A stretch of 64,000 bases of DNA from Pseudomonas extremaustralis (GTDB lineage: Bacteria; Pseudomonadota; Gammaproteobacteria; Pseudomonadales; Pseudomonadaceae). Made by a program: the position numbers and the translations under genes. Below, in pieces: positions 8,381 to 17,899 of this stretch. Each line of letters opens with the position of its first letter. Positions within the stretch are counted from its first letter, which is position 1. Under the pieces are notes generated by a model, which ran no database searches, was not told the DNA's origin, and saw only the letters and a program-made list of their open reading frames with translations. The stretch is from the NCBI RefSeq assembly GCF_900102035.1, contig NZ_LT629689.1:1550001-1614000 (forward strand), read 5' to 3'.

Positions 8381-8932
8381 ATGACCGAAACCCTGCTGCC
8401 CTCTCGCTATGCGAAGCTTTCGATGACCCTGCACTGGCTGATGTTGGCGCTGTTCGTCGGCGTTTATGCCTGCATCGAACTCAAAGGCCTGTTGCCACGG
8501 GGGCATGCCCTCAGAAGTGCGCTGTTGGGCGGCCATGCGCTGTTCGGTATCGGCATTTTCCTGTTGGTCTGGCTGCGTCTGCTCGGGCGCCTGATGCCGC
8601 GTCCGCCGATCCTGCCGCGCCCGCCCGCCTGGCAGACGGCCGCGTCGCACCTGATGCACCTGGCGTTGTACGGCCTGATGATCGTCACCCCCGTGTTGGC
8701 CTGGCTGATGCTCAACGCCGGCGGCAAGCCGGTGCCGTATTTCGAGTTTGCCCTGCCTGTGCTGGTGGCACCGGACCCGGACCTGGCCAGGCAGTTCAAG
8801 CACTGGCACGAGTGGCTGGGCAGCGCCGGTTATTGGTTGATCGGCCTGCACGCGGCGGCGGGGCTGTTCCATCACTATTGGGTGCAGGACAACACCTTGG
8901 TGCGCATGTTGCCAAAGCGTTTCAGCCGCTGA
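8381..8932 (+). CDS. cytochrome b561 family protein
   Basis: A 183-residue inner-membrane dihaem cytochrome b of the YodB/CybB family, with four membrane segments. Histidines suited to bind haem are H18 (MTLHW), H52 (GGHALFG), H93 (LMHLALYG) and the C-terminal set GLHAAAGLFHHY. It would move electrons from quinol to an unknown partner. ATG 8381 is the start where the family homology begins. It is divergent from the seven-gene operon and shares its intergenic region with two CTTAAG-type boxes, so it is probably controlled by the same two-component system. Cytochrome b561 next to qseBC-like genes is a recurring pairing. Confidence 0.88.
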   Translation: MTETLLPSRYAKLSMTLHWLMLALFVGVYACIELKGLLPRGHALRSALLGGHALFGIGIFLLVWLRLLGRLMPRPPILPRPPAWQTAASHLMHLALYGLMIVTPVLAWLMLNAGGKPVPYFEFALPVLVAPDPDLARQFKHWHEWLGSAGYWLIGLHAAAGLFHHYWVQDNTLVRMLPKRFSR

Positions 8933-8937
8933 TTCCT

Positions 8938-8964
8938 AACCCCTGCTCGAAAGGGCAGGGTTTG
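8938..8964 (+). terminator. possible transcription terminator hairpin
   Basis: Just after the cytochrome b561 stop, AACCCCTGC and GCAGGGTTT can pair around a short loop (one bulge). There is no long T run, so its strength is uncertain. Confidence 0.35.
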
Positions 8965-9138
8965 GGCAAGGCCTTCAAAGGCCCGGCCGCCGTTGGCACG
9001 GTTGGGTGAATATTCTTGAGCTAGTATTGATCCTGTTGTCAGTTGCGATTTAGTTGGGCCACGGGCATTTCGCCGGTGCAGTAGGGGCGCGAGTGGGTTC
9101 AGACGTGCAACTGGGTAATTTATTACTCAGGGAGATGC

Positions 9139-12100
9139 ATGATGCGCTCAGTGAAAAACGCCTTTATCCGTGGCCGATCCTGCCTTGTATTGCTTGCCTG
9201 CTTGTCGGCGCTCGGTCTGCCTGGCACACCCAAGGCCGACGACGTTCCAAGCCTGATCACCCTTGACGCCAGCACCGCGAAAACGCGAGATGGCCGGCCC
9301 GTCAGCGAGGGCCGCGACAATGCAAAATTGCTCCTCGATAGCCAGACGTGGCTGGACATTCCGCTGGATCGGAGCCTGACGGTCAGGGTCAAGAAACTGC
9401 GGGTTTCCCAGCAGTCCGGCGCCACCGTCTGGGTGGGTGAAGTGCAACCCTCGGCAGCGGGGCGTCGCACGGTCGGCCCTGGCCGCGATCTTTCCCACGA
9501 CTTTGCCGCAGACCCGAAGAACCTGGCGATTCTGGTGGCTCACGATGAGCATGTCACCGGTTCGGTGATCGTGGACGGGGACAGCTATGAAATCCTGCCT
9601 CTCAAGAACGGTCGGGTTGCCGTTTCGCGCGAGCAGGACATCGAAATTCCCGATGCTCCGCTTCTCGACACCGGCAAAGCCCGCGAGGGGCCGGCGATCG
9701 CCCGCAGCGCCGACGCGGCGCAACAGCCCATCCGCGTGCTGACGGTTTATAGCAACGATGCTCGCGATGGCTTGGCCGACCCGGTCGCACAAGGCATCAA
9801 GCATTTCGAGTATTTCAAGACGGTCGCCCAACTCAGCGGTGTCACCGGCGTATTTGAAAACGCCGGGGTGGTCAACATCGACTACAACCAGCCGTCCAAA
9901 CAATGCCAGGCTGATTTGACCTGCATGAACCGCTTGCTGGCTCCGGTCGCGCAATTGAGCAGCGACCTTCGCGTTCGATTGAAGGCGCAAGTGGTCATCG
10001 CCATGTTGGACACGGATGGCGGCCTGGCATCCATCGCCGGGCCGACGTCCTTGAACAGAAGTCACGCCTATGCCGCGATGCACAACTCCATGACCTATGC
10101 CCATGAAGTCGGGCATTTGCTCGGCGCACACCATGAAGACGGCGGTACACCGTTCCCGTATTCCAACGGTTACTGCCAGCGCACCGTCCAACCGTATTGG
10201 CACACGCTGATGGGCTACTGCGGCGGTGCCAGCCCGGCGTCGGTACGAATCGGCGCCTATTCCAACCCGAGGCTGACGTACCAAGGGTTGCCGATGGGCG
10301 TGGAAGGCGTTAACGACAACGTGCGCGCGATCAATGACTGGCACCCGATCGTCGCCGGCTTTTTCCCGCCTCCCGACCCCGCCGGTGCTCCCATCGCCAG
10401 CGGATTCGTGGAATTGGGCCAGAAAGACCTGCCGTTTTCCGGCGAGCGCGCCAACCTCAATGGCGCGGCGTCGCGCAATCCTGGCGTGGACGCGCTGCAA
10501 ATGGAGTGGTCACAGGTCGAAGGCGCTCCGGCGGCGATGATCGACAACAGCCAGGCGGCGATTGCCGTCGCGCATTTTCCTGAAGTACAGGTGCCCACCG
10601 ACTACCGGTTCCGGCTGACCGTCAGGAATGCCACGGGCGCAGTGGATAGCACCGATGCCAGCGTGCGTGTGTACCCACGCAGCCAGGGCGTCGCCTGCGG
10701 GAATGTCGCGGCCTGGAATGCCGATCAGGTGTACTCCGTGCCCGGCCAGCAGGTGAGTTATCAGGGCGATGTGTACCGCCAGGTCGCGCCCGCGGCTGGA
10801 AGCATCGTGCGGCGTGCGCCGAGCGTCTGGAACGGCTTGGTGGCACCGATGAACTGGCGGCTGGTCAAGGCCTGTGATGAGCCCAAGACCTTGCAACAGC
10901 GCGTGGCGGCGGTGGATACCTGGGCACGGGCCAATCGCAGCACGCCGGTGACGGTTGGTTTGCAGCAGCAACTGGCCAATCTATTGCGGCAACAGCAACT
11001 GACCTGGCCGTCGCCTTCGGCGCAGGGGCGCCTGCGGCCTATCGAATTCGAATCCAAGCGTTGTGTGATCAAGGACCCGGCCAACCCGACCCGGCTGGTG
11101 CTGCGAGAAGCCTGTAACGAGCCCGCCGCGGCGCGTTGGTTGCTCGATGGCAGCGGGCGCTTGCACGCCATGGACACGCCTGATCTGTGCGTGCGCAATA
11201 ACGGCGACAATCAGGCGGTGACCCTGCAACCGTGCAGCGATAGCAGTACGCCGTGGATACGTGTGAAGGAGGCGGCCGCCGATTATCAGGCGGTGTGGGG
11301 GCAGGCGCTGGTCAGTGACTTCAGCGTGAACCCATCGGTGGATTACGGCGGGTTCCTGACCGACGTGGGAGGCAATCTGGGCACCAGAATCAAGACGCCC
11401 ACCCAGTCCGTCACCTACAGCAAATTCGGCAACATCCCCCAGGACGCCAGCCTGTTACTGGCCCACGCGGGGGCGGACACCCTGAAAGTGGTCGGGCAGG
11501 TGATGGACAGCGCAGGGGTACCCGGCACCGCGCCACCCATGCCGCCGATGGTGGTGATCAGCGGGCCGTCCGAGGTCAACAGCGGCGACAGCGTACAACT
11601 CGACGCCAGCGCTTCGAGTTCGATCAATCCGGGGGCCGATCCGTTGGCATTCACCTGGGAAGCGCCCGTAGAACTCGGCGCTCAGACCAGCGGCGCGTTG
11701 CTGCGTTTCAACGCACCCGCCGTAACAACGCCGACACCTTACACCTTGAGGTTGCGGGTCGATGATGGGCAAATCCAGGGGCAGGAACAGCACCTGGTGG
11801 TGGTGCGCAGCCCAGGGAATGGCGGGCTTGAAGGCGACCTGAATGGCCCGGTGGAGATCCTGGAAAAAACCGCCGCAGTCTTTACTGCCGCTGTTCGGTC
11901 CCCGGACAACTTGCCCTTGAAGTACGCATGGGTCATCCCGCCTGGGTTCACCGGGCAGGTCGGTGACGCCGCCAGCGTGACCCTGACCGCTCCTGCCGTC
12001 GACGCCGATACAAGTCTGCCGCTGAGGGTCAATGTGCGTGACAGCAACGGCACGGTGTTGAACCTGGAAAAAAACCTCAGCGTGAAAAAAGACACCCAGC

Positions 12101-13701
12101 TCAAAGGCGGAACCATCGTCGGTGCCACCGAGGTCGAGAGCGAGCAGACCTTTACCCAGCATGTCGAAATCGGTAATCCCCATCACCGCGATCTGACCTA
12201 CGACTGGGTGGTGACCTCGCCACCCGGCGGCGCGTTTACGGTGATCGGTGCCAGCAATCAACGCGAGCTGACCCTCAAGGCACCGCGGCTGCTGACCAGG
12301 AAAGACGGATACATCAGGGTGGTTGTGCGCGACGGGGTCGGTCTTGCGTCGATTCCGAACAAAACCATCACGGTCAAAGCGTTTGAACTGCCGCCGATGA
12401 TCGGGCGTCTGGTGGTGCCCAACCACGTCAATGTGGGAGATGTGTTCGAACCGCATGTGATCATCGATAACCCTGAAGGCAGGGAGCTGAGCTACAGATG
12501 GACGGTGAACACCGCGAACTTCGAAGTGCTGGATTCAGATCCCAAACGGCCCAGCGCCAGGGTGAAGGCGACCAAGTCGAGTAATAACGCTGGGTTGGTG
12601 GTCCAGGTCACGGTCAGCGACGGCAGCGGTCGGTCGGTGACTTACAACACCCCGCGTGTCGTTGTCGGCGAGCCCAGCGGTGCCAACGCGCCTCAAGGTG
12701 AAGTGAACGGCCCGCTGCAAGTCGTCAGCGGCCAAAGCGTCCGGTATCAAGCCGCGTTCACGTCGCCCGTCGGTAACCCGCTGTCCTACGCCTGGGTCAA
12801 AGGTGTGTTGATCGGGGCTACGCCCAATAGCCCCGACCAGACCTGGACGGCCCCGTCAGTGACCACCGACCAGGTGGTCACCGTGGCGGTGACGGTGTCC
12901 GACAGCGCCCGCAACAGCGTGAAAAAAGCCATCGCGGTGCTGGTCAAGGCCAGCGGCGATGTGCCGGAGCCCGAGCCACAGCCGCCAGTGGGCAAGATCG
13001 TCAGTGCCGACACCGTCGAAGCGGGCAGTTCGCTGCTGGTCAGCACCGATGCGACCTCAACCCCACCGGGCGACAAATTGAATTACGCATGGACGTTCTC
13101 GCCGCCACTGGAAGGCAGTGCGGTCAACGGCCCGTCGATGACACTGCGTGCCGCCCAAGTGAGCGAGATCACACCCGTCGCGCTGCAACTGGTGGTGACC
13201 GACAGCAAAAACGCCAGCCTGACCCTGCGCAAGAGCATCAGCGTCCTACCCTCGGCCAGACCCGTGGCGCAGATCAACGGCCCCGCGATGGTCGAGACCG
13301 GCAAGCCTCTGGCGTTATCGGCGGTCAGTTCAAGCGGTATCGCCTTGCGTTATGCCTGGCAGGCCGATGGCTTCAATCCGCCGGCTTCGGTGTTGGTCAG
13401 CCCGACATTCACCGCGCCGGCTGCAGCGGGCGCGCGCACCATCCGGTTGACCGTCACCGACGCGGCCAACCGCACCGCCAGCGCCAGCCAGGCGATCACA
13501 ATCACTGCGCCGGCGCAGTCCGGGGATTGCGCCGAACCCTGGGTCGCCAGCAAGGCCTATTCGGTGAACAACGTGAAGGTCTCCTATGACGGCTACAACT
13601 ATGAAGTAGCGCACTGGACGCAAAACCAGCGCCCGGATTTGAACTGGGTGATCAGCGGCAGCGCCAAACCCTGGCGACGCCTGGCGCCCTGCACCCCATA
13701 A
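9139..13701 (+). CDS. large secreted modular zinc metalloprotease
   Basis: A 1520-residue exported protein. Residues 1-33 look like a signal peptide. The protease domain (about 195-410) carries HEVGHLLGAHH, a perfect HExxHxxGxxH metzincin site (H322, E323, H326, H332), and a Met-turn MGYC near M358. After it come a chitin-binding-like module (about 515-580), a ricin-like trefoil stretch with paired cysteines (about 635-720), five to six PKD/Ig-like repeats marked by LSYRWT or LRYAW patterns, and a second chitin-binding-like module at the C-terminus (CAEPWVASKAYSVNNVKVSYDGYNYE). Two ATGs (9139, 9142) follow the GGGAG at 9130-9134; 9142 has better spacing. It probably attacks a glycan-bearing extracellular target. 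No secretion genes are adjacent. Confidence 0.85.
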   Translation: MMRSVKNAFIRGRSCLVLLACLSALGLPGTPKADDVPSLITLDASTAKTRDGRPVSEGRDNAKLLLDSQTWLDIPLDRSLTVRVKKLRVSQQSGATVWVGEVQPSAAGRRTVGPGRDLSHDFAADPKNLAILVAHDEHVTGSVIVDGDSYEILPLKNGRVAVSREQDIEIPDAPLLDTGKAREGPAIARSADAAQQPIRVLTVYSNDARDGLADPVAQGIKHFEYFKTVAQLSGVTGVFENAGVVNIDYNQPSKQCQADLTCMNRLLAPVAQLSSDLRVRLKAQVVIAMLDTDGGLASIAGPTSLNRSHAYAAMHNSMTYAHEVGHLLGAHHEDGGTPFPYSNGYCQRTVQPYWHTLMGYCGGASPASVRIGAYSNPRLTYQGLPMGVEGVNDNVRAINDWHPIVAGFFPPPDPAGAPIASGFVELGQKDLPFSGERANLNGAASRNPGVDALQMEWSQVEGAPAAMIDNSQAAIAVAHFPEVQVPTDYRFRLTVRNATGAVDSTDASVRVYPRSQGVACGNVAAWNADQVYSVPGQQVSYQGDVYRQVAPAAGSIVRRAPSVWNGLVAPMNWRLVKACDEPKTLQQRVAAVDTWARANRSTPVTVGLQQQLANLLRQQQLTWPSPSAQGRLRPIEFESKRCVIKDPANPTRLVLREACNEPAAARWLLDGSGRLHAMDTPDLCVRNNGDNQAVTLQPCSDSSTPWIRVKEAAADYQAVWGQALVSDFSVNPSVDYGGFLTDVGGNLGTRIKTPTQSVTYSKFGNIPQDASLLLAHAGADTLKVVGQVMDSAGVPGTAPPMPPMVVISGPSEVNSGDSVQLDASASSSINPGADPLAFTWEAPVELGAQTSGALLRFNAPAVTTPTPYTLRLRVDDGQIQGQEQHLVVVRSPGNGGLEGDLNGPVEILEKTAAVFTAAVRSPDNLPLKYAWVIPPGFTGQVGDAASVTLTAPAVDADTSLPLRVNVRDSNGTVLNLEKNLSVKKDTQLKGGTIVGATEVESEQTFTQHVEIGNPHHRDLTYDWVVTSPPGGAFTVIGASNQRELTLKAPRLLTRKDGYIRVVVRDGVGLASIPNKTITVKAFELPPMIGRLVVPNHVNVGDVFEPHVIIDNPEGRELSYRWTVNTANFEVLDSDPKRPSARVKATKSSNNAGLVVQVTVSDGSGRSVTYNTPRVVVGEPSGANAPQGEVNGPLQVVSGQSVRYQAAFTSPVGNPLSYAWVKGVLIGATPNSPDQTWTAPSVTTDQVVTVAVTVSDSARNSVKKAIAVLVKASGDVPEPEPQPPVGKIVSADTVEAGSSLLVSTDATSTPPGDKLNYAWTFSPPLEGSAVNGPSMTLRAAQVSEITPVALQLVVTDSKNASLTLRKSISVLPSARPVAQINGPAMVETGKPLALSAVSSSGIALRYAWQADGFNPPASVLVSPTFTAPAAAGARTIRLTVTDAANRTASASQAITITAPAQSGDCAEPWVASKAYSVNNVKVSYDGYNYEVAHWTQNQRPDLNWVISGSAKPWRRLAPCTP

Positions 13702-13793
13702 AGGCGGGACTTCGGCCAGGCCTGTTGTGGTTGCAGTTGTGGCGAGCGGGCTTGTCCCTGGAAGCCCCGCTTTCCCCTGCAACCGTCTGCCGC

Positions 13794-14237
13794 TCAGTCA
13801 TTGGTCAGTGGCGGTAAGCGTCGCTTTACCGGGGTTTTCTTGACGATGGCCGTATTGGTTTCGGCATAGGTGTTAAGCCGGTCGAGAAGGGTGTCGAGTT
13901 GATCCATGGTGCGCACGTGCAGGCGCGCGATAAAGCAGTCGTCGCCGGTGACCTTGTCGCATTCGGTGAATTCGGGGATCGCCTGGATCTGGCGTTCCAC
14001 TTCCTGCAATTTGCCAGGCAGGGGGCGGATGCGCACGATGGCTTGCAGCAGGTAGCCAAAATGTTTCGGGTCGATGTCGACCGTGTAGTGGGTCAGCACG
14101 CCGCGCTCTTCCAGGCGACGCAGGCGCTCGCCGACGCTGGGCGATGACAACCCGGTAATGCCCGCCAGCGCCTTGAGGGACAGCCGCGAGTCGTCCATCA
14201 AAGCGGTGATCAGTTGTTGGTCGATGGTGTCTATCAT
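13794..14237 (-). CDS. Lrp/AsnC family transcriptional regulator
   Basis: A 147-residue regulator. The N-terminal helix-turn-helix (about 5-55) contains SLKALAGITGLSSPSVGERLRRLEERGVL, and the C-terminal half is the RAM ligand domain (HVRTMDQLDTLLDRLNTY). The family responds to amino acids. It is divergent from the exporter gene at 14347 with 109 bases between them, a common layout in which the regulator controls the exporter. The effector is not visible from the sequence. Confidence 0.9.
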   Translation of the reverse strand: MIDTIDQQLITALMDDSRLSLKALAGITGLSSPSVGERLRRLEERGVLTHYTVDIDPKHFGYLLQAIVRIRPLPGKLQEVERQIQAIPEFTECDKVTGDDCFIARLHVRTMDQLDTLLDRLNTYAETNTAIVKKTPVKRRLPPLTND

Positions 14238-14346
14238 GGTTTTTACCTAATAAGTAAAGGTAATCCTGGATGTTTGCCTTTTTTAGCCGCTGGAGCCGCC
14301 GCCGAGCAGATTGCCATAATTGAGCCTCACTTGAGGAGCATCAATC

Positions 14347-15249
14347 ATGGAAACCTCCATCCGTCGCGGTTCGTGGGAAATGATCGGCGCCATGCTGATC
14401 TCGGGCACCATCGGCTGGTTTGTGCTGGTGTCGGGCGTCTCGGTCATCGAAGTGGTGTTCTGGCGCTGTGCGATCGGAGGCCTGACGTTACTGCTGGTCT
14501 GCGCGTTGCTGGGCTACCTGCGCCTGGACCTGCTCAATCGGGCCACATTGGGGCTGGCGGTGCTCAGTGGCGTGGCCATCGTCGGCAACTGGCTGCTGCT
14601 GTTCGAAGCCTATTCCCGCGCTTCGATTGCCATCAGCACGGCGGTGTATAACGTGCAGCCGTTCCTGTTGGTGCTGCTGGCGGCGCTGGTGCTGGGCGAA
14701 AAGCTCAGTGTGCAAAAGCTCGCGTGGTTGTGCGTGGCGTTCCTCGGCATGCTGGCGATCGTCACCGCCCATGGCGAGGCGCAAAGCGGCGGCGATTATC
14801 TTGGCGGTATCGCGTTAGCGCTGGGGGCGGCGTTTCTGTATGCAATCGCGGCCTTGATCATCAAGCGCTTGAAGCACGTGCCGCCGCATTTGCTCGCGCT
14901 GATTCAGGTCACCACCGGTGCCGTGCTGCTGGCGCCCCTGGTGCCGTGGCACAGCCTGCCGGTCGTGCCCGATGCTTGGGCGGCACTGGTCACGCTGGGG
15001 GTGGTGCACACCGGTTTCATGTATGTGTTGCTGTATGGCGCGATCCAGAAACTGCCGACGGCGATCACCGGCGCGCTGTCGTTCATCTACCCGATTGCGG
15101 CGATCTTCGTCGACTGGATTGCCTTCGGACACCGCCTGGGTTGGCTGCAATGGCTGGGCGTGGCGGCGATTCTGCTGGCGGCGGCGGGGTTGCAGCGGGG
15201 GTGGTCGGTGTTGCGGGGGATCGCGGTGGTCAGGGGCTTGCGGGGGTGA
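14347..15249 (+). CDS. EamA/DMT-family membrane exporter
   Basis: A 300-residue inner-membrane protein with ten predicted hydrophobic segments and two EamA repeats (about 10-140 and 155-290). Motifs such as YSRASIAISTAVYNVQPFLLVLLAALVLGEKLS and FIYPIAAIFVDWIAFGHRLGWLQWLG are typical. The family exports metabolites, often amino acids, which fits the divergent Lrp/AsnC gene. ATG 14347 follows TTGAGGAGCATCA, a good ribosome site. Confidence 0.87.
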   Translation: METSIRRGSWEMIGAMLISGTIGWFVLVSGVSVIEVVFWRCAIGGLTLLLVCALLGYLRLDLLNRATLGLAVLSGVAIVGNWLLLFEAYSRASIAISTAVYNVQPFLLVLLAALVLGEKLSVQKLAWLCVAFLGMLAIVTAHGEAQSGGDYLGGIALALGAAFLYAIAALIIKRLKHVPPHLLALIQVTTGAVLLAPLVPWHSLPVVPDAWAALVTLGVVHTGFMYVLLYGAIQKLPTAITGALSFIYPIAAIFVDWIAFGHRLGWLQWLGVAAILLAAAGLQRGWSVLRGIAVVRGLRG

Positions 15250-15263
15250 GCGGGCTCACCCCC
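15242..15263. terminator. bidirectional hairpin between convergent genes
   Basis: A perfect 9-bp stem, GGGGGTGAG and CTCACCCCC, with a CGGG loop. It includes the stop codon of the exporter gene and lies just before the stop of the convergent U32 gene. No T run follows. Confidence 0.5.
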
Positions 15264-15271
15264 TTGACCTA

Positions 15272-17260
15272 TCAGTGCGGCGCGCGGGGGATGGTCTTGA
15301 GCAGGTCGTCCGGGCTGATGTAGCCGACCACGCTGCCCGGCTGCGGCAAGCCGAGGATGTGCCCCTTGATCTTGCCCACCACGTGCATTTCGCAGGGCTT
15401 GCAGTCGAATTTCAGGGTCAGCACTTCATCGCCGTGGATCAGTTGCATCGGCGCCACCTTGGTCTTCACGCCGGTCACACCCTTGGCCTGTTTCGGGCAC
15501 AGGTTGAACGAGAAGCGCAGGCAGTGCTTGGTGATCATCACCGGTACTTCGCCGGTTTCTTCATGGGCTTCGAAGGCGGCGTCGATCAGTTTCACCCCGT
15601 GACGGTGATAGAAGTCGCGGGCTTTCTGGTTGTAGACGTTGGCCAGGAACGACAGGTGCGCTTCCGGGTACACCGGCGGCGGCGTGGTTTCGGCCTTGCG
15701 TCCGCCACGGGGATGGGCGGCGATACGCGCGGCGGTCAGCGCTTCGATCACTTCGCGGCGCAACGCCTTGAGCTGGGAGTTGGGGATGAAGAACGCCTGG
15801 GGCGCATCCAGCTCGATGGCGGTGGCGTGGTATTCGGTGGTGCCCAGTTGGCCGAGCAGGTCGCGCAGGGTGTCCAGCGCCTGTTCCGGCTTGTTGGCCA
15901 CGCCAAACGGGCCGGGCAGGGTGACGCTGGCGCTGATGCCTTCTTCGCTGGTGGCGGTGACGTCCAACTGGGTTTCCCGCAGCCGCGCGACCCACGCCAA
16001 GCCGATACGGCGCTCGGCCGAGGTCTTGAGCAGCGCCTGCTGCCAGTTGTGATCGAGGTTGCGGTTCAGCGGGTGGTTGGGCCGCAGTTGATGCAGGCCC
16101 GCCGGCATTTCATTCGGTTCGACGCGGTAGCGGTAGCGCTTCTGGCCGTCTTCCTCGAACTCGCCCTTGGGCTCGGCGATATTGGCGCGGAAACCCACGA
16201 CCTCGCGCTTGACCAGCACATTGAGGCCGTCACCGTTGGACAGCGGCTCATGGGTGATCACTTGCAGGTCGCGCTTGCCGGCTTTTTCCACCACGCCCAC
16301 CGGCAGGCCGGTGAAAGTCGGGGTGTCGAAGGCGCCGATGTCGATCTTGCGGTCGCTGACAAAGTAGTCGGTGCTGCCACGGTGGAAGGTTTTTTCCGGA
16401 TCGGGCAGGAAGAAATGCGCGGTACGGCCGCTGGAGGCGCGGGCCAGGTCCGGACGGTCCTCGAGGATCTCGTCCAGGCGCTGACGGTAATAGGCGGTGA
16501 TGTTTTTCACATAGCCCATGTCCTTGTAGCGCCCTTCGATCTTGAACGAGCGCACACCGGCATCCACCAGGGCACGCAGGTTGGCGCTCTGGTTGTTGTC
16601 TTTCATTGACAGCAGGTGCTTTTCAAAGGCGACGACGCGGCCTTGATCGTCTTTCAAGGTGTACGGCAGGCGGCAGGCCTGGGAGCAATCGCCACGGTTG
16701 GCGCTGCGGCCGTTCTGCGCATGGGAGATATTGCACTGCCCGGAGAACGCCACGCACAGCGCACCATGGATAAAGAACTCGATGGCAGCGTCGGTCTCGT
16801 CGGCGATGGCGCGGATTTCTTGCAGGTTCAGCTCGCGGGCCAATACCAACTGCGAGAAACCGGCCTGGTCGAGAAACTTGGCGCGGGCCAGGGTACGGAT
16901 ATCGGTCTGGGTGCTGGCGTGCAGCTCGATGGGCGGAATATCCAGCTCCATCACCCCCAGGTCCTGCACGATCAATGCATCGACGCCAGCGTCGTAGAGC
17001 TGATGGATCAGCTTGCGCGCCGGTTCCAGCTCGTTGTCATGCAAGATGGTGTTGATCGTGGTGAACACGCGGGCGTGGTAACGACGGGCGAATTCCACCA
17101 ATTGAGCGATATCGCTCACTTCATTGCACGCGTTATGGCGCGCGCCGAAGCTTGGGCCGCCGATATAGATGGCGTCGGCGCCATGCAGGATGGCCTCGCG
17201 GGCAATGGCGACATCGCGGGCAGGGCTTAGCAATTCCAGGTGATGCTTGGGCAAGGACAT
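15272..17260 (-). CDS. rlhA: U32-family rRNA hydroxylation protein (RlhA/YdcP-like)
   Basis: A 662-residue peptidase-U32 family protein. The N-terminal half has the TIM-barrel pattern ELLSPARDVAIAREAILHGADAIYIGG and the family signature EFFIHGALCVAFSGQCNISHAQNGRSANRGDCSQACRLPY, whose cysteines bind an iron-sulphur cluster. The length matches E. coli RlhA (YdcP, about 650 residues), which makes 5-hydroxycytidine in 23S rRNA; the shorter TrhP (YegQ) acts on tRNA. ATG 17260 starts the conserved MSLPKHHLELLSPA. RlhA is the best fit on length; the exact RNA target is not proven. Confidence 0.78.
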   Translation of the reverse strand: MSLPKHHLELLSPARDVAIAREAILHGADAIYIGGPSFGARHNACNEVSDIAQLVEFARRYHARVFTTINTILHDNELEPARKLIHQLYDAGVDALIVQDLGVMELDIPPIELHASTQTDIRTLARAKFLDQAGFSQLVLARELNLQEIRAIADETDAAIEFFIHGALCVAFSGQCNISHAQNGRSANRGDCSQACRLPYTLKDDQGRVVAFEKHLLSMKDNNQSANLRALVDAGVRSFKIEGRYKDMGYVKNITAYYRQRLDEILEDRPDLARASSGRTAHFFLPDPEKTFHRGSTDYFVSDRKIDIGAFDTPTFTGLPVGVVEKAGKRDLQVITHEPLSNGDGLNVLVKREVVGFRANIAEPKGEFEEDGQKRYRYRVEPNEMPAGLHQLRPNHPLNRNLDHNWQQALLKTSAERRIGLAWVARLRETQLDVTATSEEGISASVTLPGPFGVANKPEQALDTLRDLLGQLGTTEYHATAIELDAPQAFFIPNSQLKALRREVIEALTAARIAAHPRGGRKAETTPPPVYPEAHLSFLANVYNQKARDFYHRHGVKLIDAAFEAHEETGEVPVMITKHCLRFSFNLCPKQAKGVTGVKTKVAPMQLIHGDEVLTLKFDCKPCEMHVVGKIKGHILGLPQPGSVVGYISPDDLLKTIPRAPH

Positions 17261-17330
17261 AGTTTTTTTAGTCAGGCTTGTCACGGTTGAGGCGCGCATT
17301 GTAGCCGTGAAACGCCTGACCGGCATCACT

Positions 17331-17711
17331 TCAGGCCTTGGCGGCCATCGCGGTGACTTCCACGCGCATGCCTTCGACCGCCAGGGCGGCAACGCCCACC
17401 GCCGCGCGCACGGGCCAGGGCTTGGCGAAGAAGCGTTTGTAGACCTCATTGAAGGCGGCGCGGTCGGCCATATCCGTCAGATAAATGGTCAGGTGCATGA
17501 CCCGGTCCATGGCGCTGCCGGCTTTTTCCAGGGCCACTTTCAGGGCTTGCAGGGTGCATTCGCTTTGCAGGGTGATATCGCCCAGCTCAAGGCTGCCATC
17601 GGCGCGGGTGGGGATCTGGGTGGAGACCAGGATGCCGTTGAAGCCGACGACATCGGAGGAAATGGAATCGATATCGGGATCGGGGGTGTAGGACAAATCG
17701 TGGTTGGCCAT
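17331..17711 (-). CDS. RidA family deaminase
   Basis: A 126-residue protein of the RidA/YjgF family, which hydrolyses reactive enamine/imine intermediates from PLP enzymes. Seen: [48 protein letters not shown] and the Arg-bearing end [24 protein letters not shown]; the conserved Arg is in [11 protein letters not shown] 17711 is preceded by GAGAGG on the minus strand. It is followed by the U32 gene, 70 bases away. Confidence 0.88.
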   Translation of the reverse strand: MANHDLSYTPDPDIDSISSDVVGFNGILVSTQIPTRADGSLELGDITLQSECTLQALKVALEKAGSAMDRVMHLTIYLTDMADRAAFNEVYKRFFAKPWPVRAAVGVAALAVEGMRVEVTAMAAKA

Positions 17712-17899
17712 GGGTGCCTCTCGATGGCTGTGGCAGAAAGGCGTCATGGTCGTTGAAAACGCCGGCCCGGGCAAACAGACCGGCTCGCCCGGCCACTTGT
17801 CTGATGCCGGAAAATAAACCTTTCAGCTGCGTAAAGTCGCGTATTTTGCGGCCGATAGTCGAATATGCGCTGGTTTTTTTCCACGTCCGAGGCTACGTC

